Source: Psychrobacter piscatorii (GTDB lineage: Bacteria > Pseudomonadota > Gammaproteobacteria > Pseudomonadales > Moraxellaceae). From it: DNA of 32,590 bases. The notes below the pieces were generated by a model, which worked only from the letters and a program-made list of their open reading frames with translations, did no database searches and had not been told where the DNA came from. Positions 1 through 6,080 of the stretch are shown here, in pieces. Where the stretch lies: the NCBI RefSeq assembly GCF_001444505.1, contig NZ_LNDJ01000066.1, forward strand, positions 1 through 32,590, in the 5' to 3' direction. Each line of letters opens with the position of its first letter. The stretch's first letter is position 1. Both the position numbers and the translations under genes were made by a program.

Positions 1-43
1 TCTGTTTTATTTAGGATTGACTATAGTGTAAAAACCCATTGAT

Positions 44-86
44 AAAAAGAGCGGCCCATCTATTGATAGATGGGCCGCTCTTTTTT
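44..86. terminator. Bidirectional rho-independent terminator
   Basis: A 19-bp inverted repeat (arms 44-62 and 67-85, loop TTGA) has a GC-rich core, an A-run on its left and a T-run on its right. It can therefore end transcripts from either side. It lies 53 bp beyond the stop of the minus-strand terZ-like gene and presumably ends that transcript. Confidence 0.85.
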
Positions 87-138
87 GAAATAAATTATTC
101 AACTGGATTAGTAATACTCCAGTTAAAATCCCAATCAA

Positions 139-747
139 TTATGCGTGCGGCGTAATTGCAGGCATTAAGTCATGGAAGGTGCGACCAGACGCAGTCTCGC
201 CAATAGCGTGCATTTTCCATTCATTGTTATGCCGATAAACTTTTGCCATCACCATAGCAGTATGTCCACCTTGTGCTGATAAGTTATAACGAGCTACTTC
301 GCTGTTGTTATTGGCATTAACAATACGGCAAAACGCGTTTTCGACTGTCTCAAACGTCTGACCGGTAAAGCTATTGACCGTAAATACTAGTGAAGTCACG
401 TTGGCTGGGACTCTTGAGAGATCAACGTTGATGACTTCATCATCGCCATCGCCGTCGCCAGTACGGTTGTCACCAGTATGCACGATACTGCCGTCTTTCG
501 ATTTAAGCTGACTGAACCAGATAGCATCGACCGCTTGTTTGTTTGCGTCAAACATGATGCACGAAGCATCCAAATCGATAGAATCGCCGCCGCTACCACC
601 GCCGAATAATTTACCTAAAAATCCCCCTTTTTTGTCTTGTGGATTTTGAGCGACATCCCAACCTAGACCCAATTTGACTTGAGTCAGCTCGCCGCCTGCT
701 TCTTTGCTTAGGGAGATTTTCTGTCCCTTTTGTAGACTAACTGCCAT
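139..747 (-). CDS. terZ: TerD-family protein, TerZ-like (202 aa)
   Basis: This is a calcium-binding TerD-domain protein of the tellurite-resistance/stress (ter) group and is cytoplasmic, with no signal peptide. The family signatures are LGLGWD (residues 26-31), the acidic DLDAS (58-62) and the metal-loop motif GDNRTGDGDGDDE (92-104). A Gly-rich insert (about 40-55) before DLDAS and the segment VFTVNSFTGQTF (121-132) resemble plasmid TerZ more than TerD or TerE. The start ATG at 747 has AAGGAT about 7 nt upstream. It lies 57 bp after the AIM24-family gene in the same direction, so co-transcription is possible. Its molecular role is not settled for the family; binding of Ca2+ is established for TerD homologues. 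The family is secure; the TerZ subgroup comes from remembered sequence patterns. Confidence 0.88.
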   Translation of the reverse strand: MAVSLQKGQKISLSKEAGGELTQVKLGLGWDVAQNPQDKKGGFLGKLFGGGSGGDSIDLDASCIMFDANKQAVDAIWFSQLKSKDGSIVHTGDNRTGDGDGDDEVINVDLSRVPANVTSLVFTVNSFTGQTFETVENAFCRIVNANNNSEVARYNLSAQGGHTAMVMAKVYRHNNEWKMHAIGETASGRTFHDLMPAITPHA

Positions 748-804
748 GTGAGTATCCTTATAATAATTGTGAGTAAAACTGCTTAAACATAGTTCTAAAA
801 AACG

Positions 805-1557
805 CTATAAGATATTATCTAAAAAACCACCGTTGCCGCCGCGTCCACCTGAGCTCGTTCCTAAGACACTCTGCAGCCATCCTTGATAGCTGTCACGATT
901 GCGCGAGCAAATAATGACTTTGCCGCTTCCTGAAAAGTTCAGAACCATACCCTCGCCACTGGTGACGGAATTGATGATATTGCTCATGATGCCTTTTTTC
1001 TTGCTGGTCGAGACGGACAGTTTATAATCGAGGTTCGAATCCCAGCAAACCACATGACCATTATCAATAATGACATCTTTGTCTGGGGTGACCTCAATCT
1101 CAAACAATGAGCCAAAACCAGATACCACAACCTGACCTTTTCCTTGCGTCTGCATGACCATAAAGCCACCAGTATCACCGAATACCGCACCGCCTAGATT
1201 ACGCTGAATATTAGCTCTGATATCAACACCAGTTTGCGCCGCGACAAAAGCACCATCACTCAAGGTATATTGCTGTGATCCCACCTCGATGATTTGCATA
1301 TCGCCATCTAGTGTGGGGGCAAGCAAACAGTCGCCTTCACCATTGACCGCTTCAATCTGCTGTTGAAACAACGATTCATCATTGGCAAAGCGGCGCATGA
1401 GTGATTGCATCAGTCCACCTTGTAGCTTACCTTTTAGCTCAAGGTTAGACTCCATCATTACCATTGCATTGGCTTCACAATAAATTGAATCACCCTTTTT
1501 GAGATTACAATGCAAAAAAGGCTCAATAGTACCGATTAAACTGAATGTTGCGGCCAT
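805..1557 (-). CDS. AIM24 / TIGR00266 family protein (250 aa)
   Basis: This protein belongs to the AIM24 family (PF01987, formerly DUF124), a beta-rich fold of unknown biochemical role. Recognisable features are the early GDSIYCEANAMVMM strand pair, the central repeated beta segments with GFMVMQTQGKG, the late SGEGMVLNFSGSGKVIICSRN-type block and a Gly-rich tail ending FLDNIL. There is no signal peptide or membrane segment. I chose ATG 1557 (MAATFSLIG) because AAGGA lies 10 nt upstream. The TTG three codons earlier would sit almost on that ribosome site. A promoter-like pair lies at 1634-1662 and the TerZ-like gene follows 57 bp downstream. The position between two TerD-family genes suggests a shared stress role, which is inference. 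Confidence 0.85.
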   Translation of the reverse strand: MAATFSLIGTIEPFLHCNLKKGDSIYCEANAMVMMESNLELKGKLQGGLMQSLMRRFANDESLFQQQIEAVNGEGDCLLAPTLDGDMQIIEVGSQQYTLSDGAFVAAQTGVDIRANIQRNLGGAVFGDTGGFMVMQTQGKGQVVVSGFGSLFEIEVTPDKDVIIDNGHVVCWDSNLDYKLSVSTSKKKGIMSNIINSVTSGEGMVLNFSGSGKVIICSRNRDSYQGWLQSVLGTSSGGRGGNGGFLDNIL

Positions 1558-1633
1558 GGGGTGCAAATCCTTATTCTAATATCTTTGATAGGTGCTCTTA
1601 ATGTGGGGGAATAGACCTATGTGTTTTAGCGTT

Positions 1634-1662
1634 TTTATATTGATGAGCCTATTAAATTTAAA
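1634..1662 (-). promoter_or_regulatory. Candidate promoter of the AIM24-family gene
   Basis: On the minus strand TTTAAA (1662-1657) and TATAAA (1639-1634) are separated by exactly 17 bp, a fair sigma-70 match. The pair lies just beyond the terE-side hairpins and about 75 bp before the AIM24-family start. The -35 box overlaps the base of the second hairpin. Predicted by eye only. Confidence 0.4.
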
Positions 1663-1733
1663 GCCATCAAATGCGTTAAAAGGGCACACTTGATGGCTCA
1701 TAGGCGTTGCTATCAGAAAACTGATAGCAACGC
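1662..1733 (-). terminator. Tandem hairpins ending the terE-like transcript
   Basis: There are two hairpins in series. The first met by minus-strand transcription is a perfect 13-bp stem (1704-1716 with 1721-1733, loop of four bases), without a U-run. The second is a 9-bp stem (1662-1670 with 1690-1698), followed on the minus strand by TTTAAATTT. Together they probably terminate the terE-like message and insulate the AIM24-family gene. Confidence 0.6.
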
Positions 1734-1765
1734 TTGGCTCGCTAGATATTTACGTCAATTTAACG

Positions 1766-2341
1766 TTACACGTTTACGCCGTAAGACGCTGCTAATGGTC
1801 CAAGACCACCGCTGAAGCCTTGACCGACGGCACGGAATTTCCAGTCACCGTTATGACGATATAGCTCACCAAAGATCATAGCCGTTTCAGTGCTGCCATC
1901 TTCTGATAGGTCGTAACGGGCGATTTCAGATTGACCATTGTCGTTTACAACACGGATATAAGCATCGCCAACTTGACCGAAGTTTTGGTTACGTGCTTGG
2001 CCTTCATAGATAATCGCACAAATAGCAACTTTGCTCACGTCAGCTGGGATGCTCGCAAGATTTATTTTGATTTTTTCGTCATCGCCATCGCCTTCGCCAG
2101 TACGGTTATCACCAGTGTGCTCAACGGCGCCATTGTCTGACTTTAGGTTATTAAAAAAGATAAAATCTTGGTCGTTACGAACTTTGCCTGCTTCGTTGAT
2201 TAAGAAGCCAATAGCATCCAAGTCAAACTCTTGACCGTCAGTTGCGCGTGGATCCCAGCCTAAACCAACTGTGATGTTGGTTAAACCTGGTGCTTCTTTT
2301 GATAAGTTTACGTTGCCGCCTTTTGTTAAGCTAATAGCCAT
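1766..2341 (-). CDS. terE: TerD-family protein, TerE-like (191 aa)
   Basis: This is a single TerD domain of the usual 191-192 residue length. Signatures are VGLGWD (25-30), FDLDA (39-43) and the Ca2+-loop motif [13 protein letters not shown] (77-89). The block [20 protein letters not shown] and the ending SYGVNV are also typical. The [14 protein letters not shown] segment and the C-terminus resemble plasmid TerE more than TerD. The start ATG 2341 is chosen because TerD proteins begin MA-x-SL-x-KGGN and AAAGGG lies 8 nt upstream; the open frame extends a further 42 codons without family similarity. It is a close paralogue of the gene at 5246. It has its own promoter and a structured leader. 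The metal-loop codons are nearly identical to those of the other paralogue. Confidence 0.9.
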   Translation of the reverse strand: MAISLTKGGNVNLSKEAPGLTNITVGLGWDPRATDGQEFDLDAIGFLINEAGKVRNDQDFIFFNNLKSDNGAVEHTGDNRTGEGDGDDEKIKINLASIPADVSKVAICAIIYEGQARNQNFGQVGDAYIRVVNDNGQSEIARYDLSEDGSTETAMIFGELYRHNGDWKFRAVGQGFSGGLGPLAASYGVNV

Positions 2342-2411
2342 ACAAATACCCTTTGGATTAATAATTAAGTGGATTGGGTCGAAAAAATAAATTAAAAGTT
2401 GTGCAGTGACT

Positions 2412-2465
2412 GATATGAAAGGACAACTGGTAAAGAACCTAGCTGTATACCACGTCCTGCATATC
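2412..2465 (-). promoter_or_regulatory. Imperfect hairpin in the terE-like 5' leader
   Basis: On the minus strand GATATG-CA-GGAC (2465-2454) can pair with GTCC-TTT-CATATC (2424-2412). An inner TGGTA/TACCA helix lies inside. If transcription starts near 2469, this structure forms the first half of a leader of about 128 nt. It could be a riboregulator or an mRNA-stabilising stem; no known riboswitch is recognised. Confidence 0.35.
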
Positions 2466-2473
2466 ATTACGTT

Positions 2474-2540
2474 TTACTATACTAAGCGTTTGCTCACTAA
2501 GCAAGGCGTATTTTGTGCGCTTACTATATGCTTACTAAGC
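2474..2540 (-). promoter_or_regulatory. terE-like promoter embedded in repeated half-palindromes
   Basis: On the minus strand TTGCTT (2504-2499) and TATAGT (2481-2476) are 17 bp apart. The core ACTAAGC (plus strand) occurs at 2481-2487, 2496-2502 and 2534-2540. TTACTA occurs at 2474, 2521 and 2532, with TCACTA at 2494. The best unit, GCTTACTAAGC (2530-2540), is a perfect palindrome around its centre. This arrangement is what an operator cluster for a transcription factor would look like. Confidence 0.45.
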
Positions 2541-2693
2541 GACATAATAACCCTGCATTTTTGATACTTTTTAATCATCTTGGCAATAGTGGTTAACGTA
2601 TTGTTATGCAAAGGTAAATTATTTAATGGCTGTTTCCTTTGGATTAAGCCATAGAATGAAGAGAAACCTACCCTAGGTTGCAAAGACATAACC

Positions 2694-2734
2694 AAAAAAA
2701 GCGGGTCGTACCAGATATGTTGGTACGACCCGCT
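2694..2734 (-). terminator. Rho-independent terminator after the glutaminase locus
   Basis: A perfect 14-bp GC-rich stem (2700-2713 with 2721-2734, 7-base loop) is followed on the minus strand by seven T. It lies 80 bp beyond the glsA stop codon. Confidence 0.85.
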
Positions 2735-2813
2735 ATAAGCTTGACAACTCAATAAAATTTAAACGTAATATTGTACTGAATAATCCATTAATAAAAGTAT
2801 TTAGATAAAGGTT

Positions 2814-3732
2814 TTATTCGGCAAAAACCGACCAGCCTGTTTCTTGTACAAACAGCTCTAATGCTTTTAACCCAAGCTTGGAGTTTCCGATATGATCTAG
2901 CCCTGGCGACCAGACAGCGATAGAGCCTTTGCCGGGAGCTATGGTCAAAATACCGCCACCAACCCCACTTTTACCAGGCAAACCGACGCGATAGGCAAAC
3001 TCACCAGACCCATCGTAATGACCGCACATCATCATTAGCGAGTTAATCCTTCTTGCGCGGTGCTCGTTAATTACACGTACCCCTGAGTGCTTATCAACTC
3101 CGTTAGAGACCAAATATAGACCAGCGCTGGCTAGTTGCTGGCAATTCATCTCAATCGAGCATTGATGAAAGTAAGTACCCAACACCTTATCCACATCGTG
3201 CTTGAGACGACCAAAGGATTTCATAAAGTACGCAAGCGAGGCGTTGCGGTCTTTGTGCTCCATCTCAGACGCTGCCACTTTGTGGTCAAAACGGATGGAC
3301 TCATCGTCCGTAATAAAGTGCACAAACTGTAGAATCTCAGCCAATATTTCTCTAGGTTCGTGACCCATCATGATCGCATCGACCACCGCAATGGCACCAG
3401 CATTGATGAATGGATTGCGCGGTCGACCAGTTTCATGTTCTAGCATGACGATTGAGTTGAAAGGATCACCTGAGGGTTCACGACCAACGTGTGTCCAAAG
3501 CCCATCGCCCAATTTGCCAAGCGCGATAGTTAGAGTAAATGTCTTAGAAATACTTTGGATCGAAAAGAGTGCTCGCATTGCCTGCTGTATACATCTTTCC
3601 GTCAGGTGTCGCTACTGCAATACCAAACTGGTTTGGATCTATATGGGCCAGTTGTGGGATATAGTCCGCTACTTTTCCACGATCGGTTTCAAGTGCCATC
3701 TGTGCGGCAATATCATCAAGAATCTGTTGCAT
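2814..3732 (-). pseudogene. glsA: Glutaminase gene glsA, frameshifted
   Basis: The product would hydrolyse L-glutamine to glutamate and ammonia (serine-dependent glutaminase family, about 308 aa). The N-terminal part, from ATG 3732 ([22 protein letters not shown]), is open for 62 codons to a stop at 3544. The remainder is in another frame (2814-about 3570) and carries the catalytic block SIQSISK, then [26 protein letters not shown] and [12 protein letters not shown]. The frames must join at the short T-run (minus strand CTTTTC, 3561-3567) where the family has an F-S-I-Q-S-I-S-K motif. Two missing bases there would restore 306 residues with the conserved Phe. The total length of 919 bp is not a multiple of three. 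Neither piece alone should be active: one lacks the catalytic serine and the other the N-terminus. It could be a true inactivating indel or a homopolymer sequencing error. Confidence 0.85.
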
Positions 3733-3893
3733 AGTGGTTGAAGGGTCTCATTTTTGGTGAGCGATTAAAGGACGAAGATTCTAACCGAATAACGTATAGT
3801 AGAGATGAAAAAATTGTATGTGAAGCAAAATACGTATGTATTTTAGCGATAGGTAAGGATTCGCTGTGTGACTAATGCCTGCCATTATAACGC

Positions 3894-3928
3894 AAAAAAG
3901 CAGGCCATATCTGATGATACGACCTGCT
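3894..3928 (-). terminator. Rho-independent terminator after the terC-family gene
   Basis: AGCAGG/CCTGCT arms (3899-3904 with 3923-3928), extended inward by further pairs including wobbles, are followed on the minus strand by six T (3899-3894). It lies 34 bp after the terC-family stop codon. Confidence 0.7.
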
Positions 3929-3961
3929 CAAAGCTATACAGCATCATGCGAACAACAGGTG

Positions 3962-5023
3962 CTAATTAAGCCTTGCTGCTTCCGCTTTACGATGTTTCAG
4001 CGACGCCCATAATGCAAAACCAATAAAGGCAATACCGATAAGACCAGTAATAATTTCTGGTACATGGAACTTCACTGACAACAGCATAATGATGGCTAAG
4101 GCACCGATGGCGTAATGTGCGCCATGCTCAAGATAAATAAACTCATCAAGCGTGCCTTTGTCTACCAAGAAGATAGTCATCGAACGTACGAACATCGCAC
4201 CAATGGCAAGACCAAGCATGATAACAATGACATCATTGGTAATGGCAAATGCGCCAATCACACCATCGAAACTGAATGAAGCATCGAGGATTTCTAAGTA
4301 TAAGAAACCAATGATACCGCCTTTCATGATAGCGCTGGTTGCGGCTGCGCCACTTCCTTCGTTTTCTAAGTCTTCTTCGAGGTCACCTTCTAGCATACCA
4401 GAGACAACCTGTACACCAAGGTATACTAGAATGCCCCAAACGCCAGCAATGAGCACAGCACTTGACTGCTCTGCACTGGCCCATGATACCGCAATCATTA
4501 AGACGATAAGCGCAACAAATACGCTCATCGCATCGACTTTTCCCAGTTTTGCTAAACGGCTCTCGAGCCAGTTGAACCAATGTACTTCTTTTTCATCAAA
4601 AATGAAGTTTAAGAAAACCAGTAGTAAGAAAATACCACCAAAGGCTGAAATTTCAGCGTGATGTGCCATCAATCTTGCTGAGTACTCTTCAGGGTTGTTC
4701 AATGCCAAGTCAATCACCTGCATCATACCAAGGTCAGCCGTAACGGCGACGATGACAATAGGGAAGACCAAGCGCATACCGAATACCGCGATTAAAATAC
4801 CCACGGTTAAAAATATCTTTTTCCAAAACTCATCCCAGCCCTTGAGGACTGAAGCGTTGACCACCGCGTTATCAAAAGATAACGAAATCTCCATGACGGC
4901 CAAAATAGCGGTAATCGATAGTGTAGTGATTAAACCACCCATACCGCCATGTGAATATCCCCACCATGCCGCTATTGCTAAGGCAATGATTGTGAAGATA
5001 ATATCTAAATAAAAATGTCTCAT
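3962..5023 (-). CDS. TerC-superfamily integral membrane protein, DUF475 type (353 aa)
   Basis: This is a polytopic inner-membrane protein of the LysE/TerC clan. Two related halves each carry the acidic membrane motif of the clan: ISLSFDNAVVNAS (E45, D51) and LDASFSFDGVIGAFAI (E244, D247, D253). An acidic loop (about 211-223) separates the halves. Relatives of TerC are linked to Mn2+ export and tellurite tolerance. DUF475 proteins themselves are poorly characterised, so ion transport is inferred. ATG 5023 (MRHFYLD) is chosen for AGGAT 7 nt upstream; the frame is open 25 codons further without support. A perfect TATAAT lies at 5062-5057. Its place downstream of terD fits joint action with TerD proteins, but a terminator separates the two genes. 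Confidence 0.85.
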   Translation of the reverse strand: MRHFYLDIIFTIIALAIAAWWGYSHGGMGGLITTLSITAILAVMEISLSFDNAVVNASVLKGWDEFWKKIFLTVGILIAVFGMRLVFPIVIVAVTADLGMMQVIDLALNNPEEYSARLMAHHAEISAFGGIFLLLVFLNFIFDEKEVHWFNWLESRLAKLGKVDAMSVFVALIVLMIAVSWASAEQSSAVLIAGVWGILVYLGVQVVSGMLEGDLEEDLENEGSGAAATSAIMKGGIIGFLYLEILDASFSFDGVIGAFAITNDVIVIMLGLAIGAMFVRSMTIFLVDKGTLDEFIYLEHGAHYAIGALAIIMLLSVKFHVPEIITGLIGIAFIGFALWASLKHRKAEAARLN

Positions 5024-5052
5024 GACACATCCTGTCTGGTTGCGTAAAGCTG

Positions 5053-5065
5053 GTCTATTATAGAC
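5053..5065 (-). promoter_or_regulatory. terC-family -10 box inside a 13-bp palindrome
   Basis: A perfect TATAAT (minus strand, 5062-5057) sits in the middle of the palindrome GTCTATTATAGAC, about 35 bp before the start codon. No good -35 box is evident. A repressor or activator bound here would control promoter opening. Confidence 0.4.
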
Positions 5066-5074
5066 ACAAGCCGC

Positions 5075-5103
5075 AAAAAAGTGGTTATTGCTAACCACTT
5101 TTT
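5075..5103. terminator. Bidirectional terminator between terD and the terC-family gene
   Basis: The arms AAAAAGTGGTTA and TAACCACTTTTT (5076-5087 with 5092-5103, 4-base loop) give a T-run on both strands. This separates the terD transcript from the downstream terC-family gene. Confidence 0.75.
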
Positions 5104-5245
5104 ATGCATAATTTTAAACGAAACGTAAAGCATTACTAGTCATTGGGGCATTAAAAATTGTGACTATTTGCAACGATGGTCGCTTGATATCTTGGACGTG
5201 ATAATCGGAATGGCTGATAGCCCAAATGCCAATAAAAATAAGGCT

Positions 5246-5821
5246 CTAGATATCAACGCCGTACTGATGACACATCGCCTGTAAGCCACCTGAATAACCT
5301 TGACCTACCGCGCGGAACTTCCATTCACCGTTATGGCGATATACTTCACCGAATACCATGGCTGTCTCAACAGAGTAATCTTCTGCTAGATCAAAACGTA
5401 CCACTTCAGTACCGGTTTCTTCGTTAACAACGCGGATAAAGGCATTGGCTACCTGACCGAAGTTTTGGTTGCGAGTAGCAGCGTCATGGATAGTCACCGT
5501 CACGACTACTTTATCAACGTCAGCAGGTACTTGGGTTAAGTTTACTTTGATAACTTCATCATCACCATCGCCTTCGCCAGTACGGTTATCACCCGTGTGC
5601 TCGACCGCGCCATTATCAGATTTCAGCTGATTATAGAAGATAAAATCATGGTCGCCGCGCACTTTACCTGCACCATTTAGCAAAAATACACTGGCATCAA
5701 GATCGAACTCAGCACCAGAGGTGGCGCGCTCATCCCAGCCTAGACCGATTAGTAGCTTGGTCAAATTTGGATCAGTTTTCGTTAGCGATAAGTTACCGCC
5801 TTTGTTAAGTGATAGAGCCAT
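5246..5821 (-). CDS. terD: TerD-family protein, TerD-like (191 aa)
   Basis: This is a cytoplasmic TerD-domain protein. Signatures are IGLGWD (25-30), FDLDAS (39-44), the Ca2+-loop [13 protein letters not shown] (77-89), the segment [16 protein letters not shown] and the ending CHQYGVDI, which match plasmid TerD more closely than TerE. The start ATG 5821 has AAGGAT 7 nt upstream. The frame continues 26 codons further upstream, but these overlap the leader hairpin and show no family similarity. Upstream are a good promoter overlapping the rlmL terminator and a terminator-like leader stem. It is paralogous to the genes at 1766 and 139. TerD homologues bind Ca2+ and are tied to tellurite, oxidative and phage stress responses; the exact function here is not deducible. 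Confidence 0.92.
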   Translation of the reverse strand: MALSLNKGGNLSLTKTDPNLTKLLIGLGWDERATSGAEFDLDASVFLLNGAGKVRGDHDFIFYNQLKSDNGAVEHTGDNRTGEGDGDDEVIKVNLTQVPADVDKVVVTVTIHDAATRNQNFGQVANAFIRVVNEETGTEVVRFDLAEDYSVETAMVFGEVYRHNGEWKFRAVGQGYSGGLQAMCHQYGVDI

Positions 5822-5865
5822 GGTATTATCCTTGTTATTAGACGTTAGAGATTTAATGACATAAA

Positions 5866-5904
5866 AGGCGATGCTTACGCTATAACTGCGCAAATCCATC
5901 GCCT
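5866..5904 (-). promoter_or_regulatory. Terminator-like hairpin in the terD leader
   Basis: On the minus strand AGGCGATG (5904-5897) pairs with CATCGCCT (5873-5866). A second helix, TTGCGC/GCGTAA, stacks inside, and TTTT follows. It starts only a few bases after the predicted transcription start (about 5909) and ends 44 bp before the ATG. It may be an attenuator, or a second rlmL terminator if the real promoter lies below it. Confidence 0.45.
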
Positions 5905-5915
5905 AGTAATGCTCT

Positions 5916-5944
5916 ATCATAACAACAAAAAATGACCCAATCAA
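5916..5944 (-). promoter_or_regulatory. Candidate terD promoter
   Basis: On the minus strand TTGATT (5944-5939) and TATGAT (5921-5916) are separated by exactly 17 bp. The -35 box lies within the rlmL terminator stem. The predicted start near 5909 gives a leader of about 88 nt. Confidence 0.45.
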
Positions 5945-5959
5945 AGCCGATTAGGTCAT
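5926..5959 (-). terminator. Rho-independent terminator after rlmL
   Basis: An 11-bp stem (5932-5942 with 5949-5959, two G-U pairs, 6-base loop) is followed on the minus strand by six T. It lies about 120 bp after the rlmL stop. Confidence 0.75.
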
Positions 5960-6080
5960 GGTTATATTTCATATACATTGGGCAAAAAACCTAAGTTTCA
6001 GGCAGTTACGTTACTCCTTATAGCTACCTTGTTCATGGCATTTGCCAGTATAGCAGCAGTGCTCACTTATAAATGCTTAT

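Larger units (their letters stand above)
2342..2813. other. 472-bp intergenic region with terE control signals
   Basis: No credible gene is present. The open frame at 2477-2752 has no family similarity, no ribosome site, and covers the promoter and terminator signals. The region holds the glsA terminator (2694-2734), a cluster of ACTAAGC/TTACTA repeats (2474-2540) over the terE promoter, and an imperfect leader hairpin (2412-2465). Confidence 0.7.

Noticed and set aside
2477..2752. Minus-strand open frame of 91 codons
   Set aside because: It lacks a ribosome site and family features, and it runs through the glsA terminator and the terE promoter repeats.
3544..3580. Programmed ribosomal frameshift in glsA
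   Set aside because: A -1 slip leads to the wrong frame. +1 or -2 is needed, there is no slippery heptamer or stimulatory structure seen, and the family does not use frameshifting.
4152..4661. Plus-strand open frame of 169 codons
   Set aside because: It is fully antisense to the well-supported terC-family gene and its sequence is the usual Ser/Pro/Thr-rich shadow of membrane codons.
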